A DNA stretch of 64,000 nt from JBGVSA01 sp041807905. GTDB lineage: Bacteria; Pseudomonadota; Gammaproteobacteria; Burkholderiales; Rhodocyclaceae. Position 1 is the first letter of the stretch; every line of letters starts with the position of its first letter. A program made the position numbers and the translations under genes. The stretch spans positions 100,143-164,142 of the forward strand of contig NZ_JBGVSA010000009.1 in the NCBI RefSeq assembly GCF_041807905.1. Reading direction: 5' to 3'. Shown piece after piece: positions 23,227-31,395 of this stretch. The notes under the pieces are model-generated. The model saw nothing but the letters and a program-made list of their open reading frames with translations. It was not told where the DNA came from and ran no database searches.

Positions 23227-24672
23227 TCACCGCGCCGCGGTCTGCGTAAAGGGATTGTTGTCGGGAATAAAGCCGCCGCCCAGCGCCCGCGAGAGGCTGA
23301 CGGCGGCATCGAGGCGTCGCGCGCGCAGGTCGATGTCGACGCGCTCGTGCGTCATGACAAGCATTTGTGCGCTCATCAACTGGATACGGCTGGACAAGCG
23401 CTGGCGCACGCGCGTCTCGACGAGCGCGACGCCCTGGCGTGCCGTGGCAACCGCCTCTTCGGCGCTCTGGCCCTGGCGCTCGGCGCCTTCCAGGCTGCGC
23501 GCCTGATCGGTGACTTCGCGCAGGGCGTCGACGAGCGTGGCGTTGTATTGCTCGACGGCCGCGTCGTAGTCGGCCTGCTTGACGCCCAGATCGGCACGCA
23601 GGCGCCCGCCTTCAAAGATCGGAATGCGGATCGACGGGCCGATGCCGTAGATGCGCGCCGCCGGCTCGAGCAGATTTTCGATGCCGATCGACTGGAAGCC
23701 GAGAAACGCCTTCAGGTTCACGGTCGGATAGAACGATGCGTGCGAGACATCCACCGCACGCGCCGCGGCCTCCACGTGCAAGCGACTGAGCGTCACGTCC
23801 GGGCGATTGGCCAGCAGGTCGGACGGCAGCACCGACGGCAAGCCGGCGTCGAGTCGATCCGGCAATTGCGGGCGGGTCAATTGCGCGCCGCGCTGCGGCC
23901 CCTTGCCGACCAGGGCGGCGAGCAGGTCGCGTTGCAGGCCGATGCGTTCGTCGAGCACCGCCCGTTCGGTCTTGAGCGTGGCCGTGCCCTGTTGTTGCAA
24001 GTTGCGGTCGAGTTCGGCGTCGAGTCCGGCCTTGATGCGGATCGCCTGCAAACGCTCGATGTCTTCGCGCGTGGCGATCATGCGATCGATCTGATCATGC
24101 TGGCGGAACAGGCGATCGAACTCGATCCACGCCCGCGCGATGCTCGTCGCTAGCGCAATGCGCGCGGCCTTGGCCTCGACCTCGGCAGCGGCCTGCTGCG
24201 CTTCAGCCCCCTTCAGCGCCGCACGGTACTTGCCCCACAGATCCAGCTCGAGACCTGCATCCCACGCCACGCGGTTGTCGGTGCGGTGCGCGCCCGCTAG
24301 CGGCGGCGGATAGATCCAGTTCTCGGACAAGCGCTGCTGCAGCGTATCGGCGTCCAGGCTCAGCGTCGGCATGGTGGCGCTCTGCGCCACGCCGGTGATG
24401 GACTGCGCGCGGCGGATGCGCGCATCGGCAATGCGCAGCGAGGGCGAATCGGCCAGCGCCTCATCGATGAGCGCATTGAGCTGCGGATCGCCCAGCGACC
24501 GCCAGAAGCCTTCGGCCGGCGCAGCAGTGCCGCGTGCCGCCACGGGGGCAGCGCCCAGCGTGTCCGGCTGCGCCAGCGTGGCGTGCGAACTGATGCCGCC
24601 GTCCGACGCGCACGCCGCCAGCACGGCCACCATGCTGATCAGCATGGCGAGGCGGAAAGGGGAGGATTTCAT
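23227..24672 (-). CDS. Outer-membrane efflux lipoprotein (NodT/OprM family)
   Basis: This 481-residue outer-membrane channel of a tripartite pump has a lipoprotein signal peptide (MVAVLAAC, acylated Cys21). Two repeats of the TolC-like outer-membrane efflux domain follow. Typical stretches are WRSLGDPQLNALIDEALADS, WDAGLELDLWGKYRAALKGA, LLANRPDVTLSRLHVEAAARA and IRIPIFEGGRLRADLGVKQA. The ATG at 24672 is supported by GGAG nine bases upstream and produces a correct lipobox position; earlier in-frame ATGs at 24687 and 24696 would lengthen the signal. It is the second gene of the marR-OMF-emrA-emrB operon. Confidence 0.94.
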   Translation of the reverse strand: MKSSPFRLAMLISMVAVLAACASDGGISSHATLAQPDTLGAAPVAARGTAAPAEGFWRSLGDPQLNALIDEALADSPSLRIADARIRRAQSITGVAQSATMPTLSLDADTLQQRLSENWIYPPPLAGAHRTDNRVAWDAGLELDLWGKYRAALKGAEAQQAAAEVEAKAARIALATSIARAWIEFDRLFRQHDQIDRMIATREDIERLQAIRIKAGLDAELDRNLQQQGTATLKTERAVLDERIGLQRDLLAALVGKGPQRGAQLTRPQLPDRLDAGLPSVLPSDLLANRPDVTLSRLHVEAAARAVDVSHASFYPTVNLKAFLGFQSIGIENLLEPAARIYGIGPSIRIPIFEGGRLRADLGVKQADYDAAVEQYNATLVDALREVTDQARSLEGAERQGQSAEEAVATARQGVALVETRVRQRLSSRIQLMSAQMLVMTHERVDIDLRARRLDAAVSLSRALGGGFIPDNNPFTQTAAR

Positions 24673-24692
24673 CGGAACTGACTCCATCGTTG

Positions 24693-25148
24693 TCATTCTT
24701 GTCGGCTGCCGTTGGCAACGATCCGCTGCAGCAAGCCCTTGAGCACATCCACTTCTTCCTGCGAAAAATCGCGCAAGTGGCAATTGAGCGCCGCCGCCCC
24801 GATCTCGCGCAGGACCGGGACCAACGCCTCACCGGCGTCAGTCAGCGCCAGTTGCACCACGCGGCGATCTTCCGTGGAGCGTTCCCGATGGATGAAGCCT
24901 TTCTCTTCCAGCCGGTCCAGCATGCGGGTCATCGAGCCGGTGTCGTAACCGTTGTCGCGGCAAAGATCCGCCGCCGTGCGCCCGCAGCCATGGGCGATGC
25001 GCATCAACATGACCCACTGCGCGCTGGTCAGATCGAGTTGGCGCCGCTGCAACTCGGCGTCGACAAAAGCACCCATCGCGTTTTTGGCGCGGCTGAGCAG
25101 GAAGCCGATGCTCTCGGGCGGGTGATAGGTTTCGGCGTTGAACAACAT
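24693..25148 (-). CDS. MarR-family repressor of the efflux operon
   Basis: This 151-residue winged-helix regulator has the recognition region RTAADLCRDNGYDTGSMTRM and the wing GFIHRERSTEDRRVVQLALT, as in EmrR/MarR proteins that release DNA on binding phenolic or drug-like ligands. It is the first gene of the efflux operon, 20 bases before the outer-membrane factor, so it probably represses its own operon. Two perfect inverted repeats in the 110 bases upstream are candidate operators. The start at 25148 (MLFNAETYHPPES) is preferred to a frame 15 residues longer that begins inside the operator region. Confidence 0.93.
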   Translation of the reverse strand: MLFNAETYHPPESIGFLLSRAKNAMGAFVDAELQRRQLDLTSAQWVMLMRIAHGCGRTAADLCRDNGYDTGSMTRMLDRLEEKGFIHRERSTEDRRVVQLALTDAGEALVPVLREIGAAALNCHLRDFSQEEVDVLKGLLQRIVANGSRQE

Positions 25149-25211
25149 GGGCACACATTTGCATTGCAACAAAAGAGATCGTTGCCTCGGCATTTACTGC
25201 CTAGGCAGCTA

Positions 25212-25226
25212 TTGCAGAGTGTGCAA
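25212..25226. promoter_or_regulatory. Inverted repeat TTGCA-n5-TGCAA, possible MarR operator half
   Basis: TTGCA and TGCAA are exact inverted copies separated by five bases, 64-78 bases upstream of the MarR start. The spacing between arms fits one DNA turn, as expected for a MarR dimer. It is short enough that chance occurrence is possible. Confidence 0.45.
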
Positions 25227-25230
25227 CATT

Positions 25231-25250
25231 CAATTGATAGACGTCAATTG
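25231..25250. promoter_or_regulatory. Inverted repeat CAATTGA-n6-TCAATTG, likely MarR operator
   Basis: A 20-base element with two exact seven-base arms and a six-base centre lies 83 bases upstream of the MarR start, between marR and the divergent folD. MarR-family proteins usually bind 16-20 base palindromes of this AT-rich type in the shared promoter region of the genes they control. Confidence 0.65.
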
Positions 25251-25380
25251 TTTCGAATGGAAAGAAACTATCCCTACGTGAGCCCTGCCTCGGCGCGCAG
25301 ACATCTGACAGACGCCGTCTGATCACGCTGCCGCTTTCCGTCCCTTGGTTTCCGGCCCGCCCGGGGCCGCGTATACTGTC

Positions 25381-25398
25381 GGGTTTTCCTGAAAACCC
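25381..25398 (+). promoter_or_regulatory. Palindrome in the folD leader
   Basis: GGGTTTTC and GAAAACCC are exact eight-base inverted repeats around CT, ending 11 bases before the folD start codon, just downstream of a TATACT hexamer at 25372. It occupies the place of the ribosome site, which otherwise looks poor. It could be an operator or a translation-affecting hairpin. Confidence 0.45.
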
Positions 25399-25408
25399 CG
25401 GATTTGCC

Positions 25409-26269
25409 ATGAGTGCACGCATCATCGACGGCAACGCGTTGTCGCAGAAGGTTCGCGAGGACATCGCACAAGGCGCGGCGGAACTGATCAAGCAGGGTGT
25501 CCAGCCCTGCCTCGCCGTGATCCTCGTGGGCGACAACCCCGCCTCGGCGGTCTATGTCCGCAACAAGGTCAACGCCTGCGAAAAGGCGGGCTTTCGTTCG
25601 CTGAAGTTCACCTTCCCGGTCGAGGTCGCCCCGGACGAGGTGTTCGACAAGATCGCCGAGCTGAATGCCGACCCGAGCGTGCACGGCATCCTGGTCCAGT
25701 TGCCGTTGCCGCGTCAGTTCGATGAGAACAAGGTGCTCGAAGCCATCTCGCCGGAAAAAGACGTCGACGGCTTCCACGCCGAGAATTTCGGCCTGCTCCT
25801 GCAAGGCCGCAAGTCGTTCTATCCGTGCACGCCATGGGGCGTGATGAAAATGCTCGAAGCCGAGAACGTACAGCTCTCCGGCATGGAAGCCGTCGTCATC
25901 GGCCGCAGCAACATCGTCGGCAAGCCCATGGCCGTGATGCTGCTGTCGCAGGGTGCGACCGTCACGGTGTGCCACTCCAAGACCCGCGACCTGCACTTTC
26001 ACACGCGCCGCGCCGACCTCGTCGTTGCCGCCATCGGCAAGCCCAGGTTCCTGACCGGCGACATGATCAAGCCGGGCGCGGTGGTCATCGACGTCGGCAT
26101 CAACCGCCTGCCGGACGGCAAGCTGTGCGGCGACGTCGATTTCGAATCCGCCAGGGAAGTGGCTGGCGCGATCACGCCGGTACCGGGCGGTGTCGGTCCG
26201 ATGACCATCACCATGCTGCTGGCCAACACGCTCGAATCCGCGCGGCGCGTCGCCGCTGCCAAGGCTTGA
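25409..26269 (+). CDS. folD: Methylenetetrahydrofolate dehydrogenase/cyclohydrolase FolD
   Basis: This 286-residue bifunctional enzyme interconverts 5,10-methylene- and 10-formyl-tetrahydrofolate, supplying one-carbon units for purine synthesis. The N-terminal catalytic part has VGDNPASAVYVRNKVNACEK with the active lysine, VHGILVQLPLP and PEKDVDGFH. The NADP-binding part has VVIGRSNIVGKPMAVMLL and PVPGGVGPMTITMLL near the end. The length and sequence are typical. purE follows after only 11 bases, so folate one-carbon supply and purine synthesis genes appear co-transcribed. It is divergent from marR. Confidence 0.97.
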   Translation: MSARIIDGNALSQKVREDIAQGAAELIKQGVQPCLAVILVGDNPASAVYVRNKVNACEKAGFRSLKFTFPVEVAPDEVFDKIAELNADPSVHGILVQLPLPRQFDENKVLEAISPEKDVDGFHAENFGLLLQGRKSFYPCTPWGVMKMLEAENVQLSGMEAVVIGRSNIVGKPMAVMLLSQGATVTVCHSKTRDLHFHTRRADLVVAAIGKPRFLTGDMIKPGAVVIDVGINRLPDGKLCGDVDFESAREVAGAITPVPGGVGPMTITMLLANTLESARRVAAAKA

Positions 26270-26280
26270 GGAACGGCGTC

Positions 26281-26778
26281 ATGAGCAACTCACCCGTCGT
26301 CGGCATCGTCATGGGCTCCAACTCCGACTGGCCCACCCTGCAGGCCGCCGCACGCATCCTGCAAGAGTTCGGCGTGGCTTTCGAAGCGCGCGTCGTCTCC
26401 GCGCACCGCACGCCCGACCTGATGTTCGAATACGCCGAATCGGCGCGTTCGCGCGGCATCCAGGCCATCATCGCCGGCGCCGGCGGTGCGGCCCACCTGC
26501 CGGGCATGATCGCGGCCAAGACCACCGTGCCGGTGCTCGGCGTACCGGTGCAATCCAAAGCGCTGTCGGGGCTCGACTCGCTCTATTCGATCGTGCAGAT
26601 GCCCAAGGGCATCCCGGTGGCGACCTTCGCCATCGGCGAAGCGGGTGCAGCCAACGCCGGCCTGTTCGCCGTGGCGATGCTGGCCAACCAATCGGATGAA
26701 CTCGCCGACAAACTGGCGGCGTTCCGCCAGAAGCAGACCGACAGCGTGCTAGCGATGACGCTCGACCTGCCGCAATGA
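26281..26778 (+). CDS. purE: N5-carboxyaminoimidazole ribonucleotide mutase
   Basis: This 165-residue class I PurE converts N5-CAIR to CAIR in purine synthesis. It has GIVMGSNSDWPTL at residues 8-20, the active-site SAHRTPD and the GAGGAAHLPGMIAAKTTVPV region. The presence of purK next door confirms the two-step bacterial route rather than the vertebrate-type carboxylase. The start at 26281 lies 11 bases after the folD stop, and purK begins 37 bases downstream. The protein probably assembles as an octamer, as in the family. Confidence 0.97.
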   Translation: MSNSPVVGIVMGSNSDWPTLQAAARILQEFGVAFEARVVSAHRTPDLMFEYAESARSRGIQAIIAGAGGAAHLPGMIAAKTTVPVLGVPVQSKALSGLDSLYSIVQMPKGIPVATFAIGEAGAANAGLFAVAMLANQSDELADKLAAFRQKQTDSVLAMTLDLPQ

Positions 26779-26815
26779 TCCCGATTCACTCAGACGTGCA
26801 AGGCAACGCAACCCC

Positions 26816-27988
26816 ATGATCCAGGCACCCGCCACGCTCGGCATGCTCGGCGGCGGCCAGTTGGGCCGCTTCTTCGTACTCGCCGCCCACGAAATGGGCT
26901 ACAAGGTCTGGGTGCTCGACCCGGATGCCAACAGCCCGGCCGGCGTCGCGGCCGACCGTCACCTGCACGCGGCCTACGACGACTTCGAAGCCCTCGATGA
27001 GATGGCGCGCCACTGCGCCGCCATCACGACCGAATTCGAGAACGTGCCGGCTGGCACGCTGGAATACCTCGCCAAGTTCGTACCGGTGCATCCGTCCGCC
27101 GACGCCGTGGCGATCTGCCAGAACCGCGTGGCGGAGAAATCCTTCCTGCGCAGCAACGGCATCCCGCACGCGCCGTTCGCCGCCATCAACACCGAGGCAG
27201 ACCTGCGCGAGGTCTCCGACGAACTCTTCCCCGCCATCCTCAAGGTGGCGCGCTTCGGCTATGACGGCAAGGGGCAGGCACGCGTGAAATCGCGCGAAGA
27301 AGCCATCTCAGCATTCCAGTCCTTCCAGAACGAAGGCTGTGTGCTGGAAAAAATGCTCTCGCTCGACTACGAAGTATCGGTCGTGCTGGCGCGCACCGAA
27401 CAAGGCGACGTCCAGAGCTTCGCCCCGTCCGAGAACCTGCATACAAACGGCATTCTCGACGTTTCCACTTCGCCCCTGCGTTCGGGCGACGAAGCCACCA
27501 TGAGCGAAGCCGTCGCGCTGGCCACACGCATTGCCGAACAGCTCGGCTACGTGGGCACGCTGGGCGTGGAATTCTTCGTTGCGGGCGGCACGCTGTACGT
27601 CAACGAGATGGCACCGCGTCCGCACAACAGCGGGCACTTCACGCTGGACGCCTGCATCACCGATCAGTTCGAACAGCAAGTGCGCGCCCTCACCGGCCTC
27701 CCGCTGGGTGACGCTCGTGCGCACAGCGCCTCGGTCATGGTGAACCTGCTTGGCGACGTCTGGTACGACGCCAGTCGCACCGGCGCCGACGCGCACGGGC
27801 TCTATCGCGAACCCGACTGGTCGCTGCTCACGCGCGAGCCCAATCTCAAGCTGCACCTGTACGGCAAGCATCACGCGCGCCCCGGCCGCAAGATGGGGCA
27901 CTTCACGGTCGTGGACGCCGACCCGCAACGCGCGCATGACATCGCCATGGCCGCACGTCGCGCCATCGGCATCATCGACACCGAGTAA
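26816..27988 (+). CDS. purK: 5-(carboxyamino)imidazole ribonucleotide synthase
   Basis: This 390-residue ATP-grasp enzyme makes N5-CAIR from AIR, bicarbonate and ATP, feeding PurE. It begins with the Rossmann-like GMLGGGQLGRFFVLAAHEMG. The ATP-grasp part contains KVARFGYDGKGQARV, and GTLYVNEMAPRPHNSGHFTL forms the metal and phosphate site. The C-terminal domain ends GIIDTE. Length and motifs are normal. The next gene starts four bases after the stop, continuing the operon. Confidence 0.97.
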   Translation: MIQAPATLGMLGGGQLGRFFVLAAHEMGYKVWVLDPDANSPAGVAADRHLHAAYDDFEALDEMARHCAAITTEFENVPAGTLEYLAKFVPVHPSADAVAICQNRVAEKSFLRSNGIPHAPFAAINTEADLREVSDELFPAILKVARFGYDGKGQARVKSREEAISAFQSFQNEGCVLEKMLSLDYEVSVVLARTEQGDVQSFAPSENLHTNGILDVSTSPLRSGDEATMSEAVALATRIAEQLGYVGTLGVEFFVAGGTLYVNEMAPRPHNSGHFTLDACITDQFEQQVRALTGLPLGDARAHSASVMVNLLGDVWYDASRTGADAHGLYREPDWSLLTREPNLKLHLYGKHHARPGRKMGHFTVVDADPQRAHDIAMAARRAIGIIDTE

Positions 27989-27992
27989 GCCG

Positions 27993-28880
27993 ATGCGCGT
28001 CGCTCGACTGATGACGGCCTTCGCACTCGCGGTCTGCGTGTCAGGCGCGAGTGCCGCGACAATGGCGCCAGTCGAGATTCCGCCGGGCGAGCTGTCTTCG
28101 TCGTCAGCGCCATTGAAGGCGTTTCTCTTCACGCCCGACACAAAAGGCCCGCATCCGGCGGTGGTCATGATGCATGGCTGCGGCGGCGCCTACGCCGGCG
28201 ATGGCGCACTCAATGCGCGCCACGCCATGTGGGGCGAGTACCTTGCCTCGCTCGGCTACGTCGCATTGATGGTCGACAGCTTCACGTCGCGCGGCGTGAA
28301 AGAGTTATGCACCATTCCGTTGGCGCAACGTCCGCTGAAAGAAGCCGACCGCACGGGCGACGCTTACGCTGCGCAAGCCTGGCTGCGCGGGCGCGCGGAC
28401 GTCGACACCGCGCACATCGCCGTACTCGGCTGGTCGCACGGCGGCGGCGTAGTGCTCGATACGGTCGCCCGTCTGCCCAAGGGCGCAAAGGACAAAGGCG
28501 TGATGCCGTTCGCCGCTGCGGTGGCGTTCTATCCTGGATGCAGTGCGCGCGCGCGCCGTGCCGATCGATTCCATCCGAATGCACCACTGCTGGTGCTGAT
28601 CGGCGAGGCCGACGACTGGACGCCCGCCGCGCCATGCGTATCGCTGGCAGAAACGCTCGCCGCGCGCGGCGAACCGATGCAGGTCGTGACCTACCCCGAC
28701 ACCTATCACGACTTCGACAACCCGGGCATCAAGCGCAAGCGCGTGCGCAGTGACGTGCCCAATGGCGTGCATCCGGGCCAGGGCGTCACGACCGCGCCGA
28801 ATCCGGCCGCGCGCGAAGACGCCAGACAACGCGTGGCGACTTACTTCGCCGCGCACCTGAAGGCCAAGGCGCCGCAATGA
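27993..28880 (+). CDS. Exported dienelactone-hydrolase-like alpha/beta hydrolase
   Basis: This 295-residue alpha/beta hydrolase of the dienelactone-hydrolase group has an N-terminal signal peptide (residues 1-21, cleavage near ASA), so it should act in the periplasm. The nucleophile elbow is GWSHGGG with Ser148 where classical dienelactone hydrolases have cysteine. The acid is Asp207 or Asp208 (GEADDWTP) and the base His239 (TYHDFDNP). The oxyanion region is MMHGCGGAY. The ATG at 27993 is four bases after purK, and the stop overlaps tsaC (ATGA), so it is embedded in the purine/tRNA operon although its function is unrelated. The substrate is unknown; an esterase role is likely. Confidence 0.88.
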   Translation: MRVARLMTAFALAVCVSGASAATMAPVEIPPGELSSSSAPLKAFLFTPDTKGPHPAVVMMHGCGGAYAGDGALNARHAMWGEYLASLGYVALMVDSFTSRGVKELCTIPLAQRPLKEADRTGDAYAAQAWLRGRADVDTAHIAVLGWSHGGGVVLDTVARLPKGAKDKGVMPFAAAVAFYPGCSARARRADRFHPNAPLLVLIGEADDWTPAAPCVSLAETLAARGEPMQVVTYPDTYHDFDNPGIKRKRVRSDVPNGVHPGQGVTTAPNPAAREDARQRVATYFAAHLKAKAPQ

Positions 28881-29854
28881 TCATCCGCCCGCCGACACCC
28901 GAGAACATCCGCGAAGCCGCCGCCATGCTGCGAGCCGGCAAACTCGTGGCGCTGCCGACCGAAACGGTCTATGGCCTCGGCGCCGACGCGTCTAACCCGG
29001 AAGCCGCGGGCCGCGTCTTCGCCGCCAAGAATCGCCCTGCCGACCACCCGCTGATCGTTCATCTGGCCGATGCCGCGCAAATGACGGAATGGGCGCGCGC
29101 CATCCCGAAAGAAGCGATTGCGCTCGCACGTGCCTTCTGGCCCGGCCCGCTGACGATGATCCTGCCGCGCGAGGCAGACGTGCCCGACGCAGTGACCGGC
29201 GGACAGGACACCGTCGGTCTGCGCGTACCCGATCACCCGGTCGCGCTCGCCTTGCTGCGCGCCTTCGGTGGCGGCATCGCCGCGCCGTCGGCCAACCGCT
29301 TCGGCCGCATCAGCCCGACCACCGCGCAACATGTCGAAGAAGAAGTCGGCCCGCACCTGGCGATGATTCTCGACGGCGGCCCGTGCACGGTCGGCATCGA
29401 ATCGACCATCCTCGATCTGTCGCGTGGCGAACCGGTGATTCTGCGTCCCGGCATGATCGGCATCGACGCCATCGCGGCCGTCATCGGACGCCGCCCGCGC
29501 CTTCGTGGCCACACTGAAAACGCACCGCGCGTCTCGGGCTCTCTCGCTGCGCACTATGCGCCGCGCACGCCGATGAACATCGCCAGCGCCGTCGATCTGC
29601 ATTCCGCAGGCGTCGACTGCGCTGTGCTCGCACACAGCGTCGCGCCGCAACCGGGCGCGGCCATGTGGATCACCGCACCGGCCGATGCACACGGATATGC
29701 GCACGGTCTGTACGCCAATCTGCGCGCGCTGGACGCCAGCGGCGCCACTCGTATTCTTCTGGAAACGTTGCCGGACGGCAGCGACTGGGACGCTGTGCGC
29801 GATCGCGTGGGCCGCGCCGTCGTCGGCTCGGGGGACGAGCAGGACGAGACCTGA
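28877..29854 (+). CDS. tsaC: L-threonylcarbamoyladenylate synthase (Sua5/TsaC type)
   Basis: This 325-residue enzyme makes threonylcarbamoyl-AMP from threonine, bicarbonate and ATP, for the t6A37 modification of ANN-decoding tRNAs. The YrdC domain covers about residues 1-205, with ALPTETVYGLGADASNPEA and KNRPADHPLIVH. The Sua5 C-terminal domain starts after the linker RVSGSLAAHYAPRTP, making this the long Sua5 form rather than the 190-residue TsaC. The start overlaps the upstream hydrolase stop. TsaB/D/E partners are not in the window. It ends convergently with the SPOR gene. Confidence 0.94.
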   Translation: MIIRPPTPENIREAAAMLRAGKLVALPTETVYGLGADASNPEAAGRVFAAKNRPADHPLIVHLADAAQMTEWARAIPKEAIALARAFWPGPLTMILPREADVPDAVTGGQDTVGLRVPDHPVALALLRAFGGGIAAPSANRFGRISPTTAQHVEEEVGPHLAMILDGGPCTVGIESTILDLSRGEPVILRPGMIGIDAIAAVIGRRPRLRGHTENAPRVSGSLAAHYAPRTPMNIASAVDLHSAGVDCAVLAHSVAPQPGAAMWITAPADAHGYAHGLYANLRALDASGATRILLETLPDGSDWDAVRDRVGRAVVGSGDEQDET

Positions 29855-29859
29855 TCGAG

Positions 29860-29886
29860 GCGCCCACCCGGGGATCGGGCGGGCGC
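29860..29886. terminator. Possible hairpin terminator between tsaC and the SPOR gene
   Basis: GCGCCC and GGGCGC form the base of a stem, with a further CCC/GGG pairing inside, between the convergent genes. There is no T run on either strand, so termination is uncertain. Confidence 0.35.
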
Positions 29887-29908
29887 TATGCAATACGCGT
29901 GCGGTGGG

Positions 29909-30598
29909 TTATTTCTTCGGCAGCACCAGCATGCCGGCATCGAAACCGGCGCGCCGCAACTGGGTCTGGGCCGCAACGGCTTCCTCACGGTTCTTGAACG
30001 GGCCCAGCTCAACACGCGTTTCCACTCGCGCCGAAATCCCCTTCTGTTTGAGTCGCCGGACCAATTGGTCGGCATTCGCCGCGCTCGAAAAAACCCCGAG
30101 TTGAACGATGTACGTGCCCGCCGGCGCTGCCGCAGGCATGCGCTCGTCGCGCGTGACGTTTGTCGCTGGGCGTTGCTCGATGACCGCGGCGGACGCGGCC
30201 GCACTCGCGGCCCGCGGCGCAGCCGATGAGGGCGGCGCGATGGTCACGTCCGGCTTGCTCGACGCACTGTCCGTACGCGCCACCGGAGTGGGTGGCGCGG
30301 TCTCCTCCGGTTCGGGTTCGGCCACTGGTCCCTGCACCACGATGGGCGCAGAACCGATGGCCTGCGACGTCTCCGCCGCCAATGCGGCAATGGCGCCCGA
30401 CTGCCCGTCGGAAAAACTCGGCCCGATCTGGGTCACCGTGCGCGCAGTCGCTGGCGGTTCAGGGCGTTGATTGCGTTCGACCAAAAGCAGCACCGCCAGC
30501 AACGCGACGATGAGGGCCGCAGCGACCACGCCGCGCGCCACGAGCTGGCGCTTGAGACGGCCCGGATCTTCAGTGTTCTCGCCGGCCTGTTCAGCCAT
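29909..30598 (-). CDS. SPOR-domain inner-membrane protein
   Basis: This 229-residue protein has a short cytoplasmic start and one membrane helix (residues about 21-41, ARGVVAAALIVALLAVLLLVE). A proline/alanine-rich periplasmic linker of about 110 residues follows. The C-terminal SPOR domain is at about 160-229 (TYIVQLGVFSSAANADQLVRR, GPFKNREEAVAAQTQLRRAG). SPOR domains bind denuded septal peptidoglycan, so a role at the division site is likely, as for FtsN/DedD-like proteins. It follows the DUF2802 gene by three bases on the same strand. It is not clearly FtsN, which is longer and has different linker motifs. Confidence 0.88.
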   Translation of the reverse strand: MAEQAGENTEDPGRLKRQLVARGVVAAALIVALLAVLLLVERNQRPEPPATARTVTQIGPSFSDGQSGAIAALAAETSQAIGSAPIVVQGPVAEPEPEETAPPTPVARTDSASSKPDVTIAPPSSAAPRAASAAASAAVIEQRPATNVTRDERMPAAAPAGTYIVQLGVFSSAANADQLVRRLKQKGISARVETRVELGPFKNREEAVAAQTQLRRAGFDAGMLVLPKK

Positions 30599-30601
30599 CG
30601 A

Positions 30602-31261
30602 TCAATCTCCTTCCTGCGGGGACGCAGCCAGCGCGCGCACCAGTTGAGCTTCGGATACAGAAATGCCGCAGCGCTCAGCGATGGTCAGCGAATCGAGGCC
30701 GCTTCGCGCCAGGCCGACGGCCTCGCCGTACTGCGGGGCGACGTGGACTGGCGTGCGCGGCATGTTCTCCAGCCGCTGGCGCAGTTGGCCGACTTCGGCC
30801 CGCAGCGTTTCCAGGTCATCGCGCAAGGCATCATTTTCCACACGCTGGGCGTCGAGCATCTGACGCAACTGGCGCAATTCGAGCGCAGCTTCGAATCCGC
30901 CTGCGACCGGCGCGGCAGCGGGCGCATTCACTGGGGCAATGGCGGGGCGGACCGCCGGCGCGGGGGCCGGTTGCGCAGGAGGCTGGGCGGGTTCGCGGTA
31001 GAACGCATCGAGAGAAGAGCGCGGCGCGCTCAGGCGCACCACGGCGTCGTTGTCCTCTTCGTCATCTTCGATGGCGTCCACGATATCGATGACGGGTTCC
31101 CGTGGGCGCGACAGTGCCGACACCTCGGGCCGCGTCGCTTCGATCGGCCCGCGACGGCCGCGGCGCGCGCGCGCGCTCACGCGCTGCCAGCGCCAGCCCA
31201 GCACCAGCAGGTAGATCGCCAGCAAGGCGATCAGACCAATGACGATTTCGCGCACGCCCAC
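30602..31261 (-). CDS. DUF2802 membrane-anchored coiled-coil protein
   Basis: This 219-residue protein has an N-terminal membrane helix (residues 5-22), a basic stop (RRGRRG) and an acidic/proline-rich linker. A predicted coiled coil (about 122-165, LELRQLRQMLDAQRVENDA onward) precedes a C-terminal DUF2802-like segment (YGEAVGLARSGLDSLTIAER then CGISVSEAQLVRALA) that looks like a small helix-turn-helix. The topology puts the coiled coil and C-terminal module in the cytoplasm. No function is established. It shares a two-gene unit with the SPOR protein, hinting at a cell-envelope or division role. The assignment to DUF2802 is from memory of the C-terminal motif. Confidence 0.75.
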   Translation of the reverse strand: MGVREIVIGLIALLAIYLLVLGWRWQRVSARARRGRRGPIEATRPEVSALSRPREPVIDIVDAIEDDEEDNDAVVRLSAPRSSLDAFYREPAQPPAQPAPAPAVRPAIAPVNAPAAAPVAGGFEAALELRQLRQMLDAQRVENDALRDDLETLRAEVGQLRQRLENMPRTPVHVAPQYGEAVGLARSGLDSLTIAERCGISVSEAQLVRALAASPQEGD

Positions 31262-31395
31262 ATTTGTCTCCAGATATCGGGCGCGCCGTCACCATGACGC
31301 ATGCAACGCCCGCATTGTCACCGGCGCGATCATACTGCACAGTCTGCCCACCCCAACACCGGATTACGGGCGCTCAACGCCAGCATTTCACGCTC

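Noticed and set aside
21916..24153. Plus-strand frame of 745 codons across the efflux operon
   Set aside because: It covers three well-identified genes on the other strand and has no ribosome site or domain.
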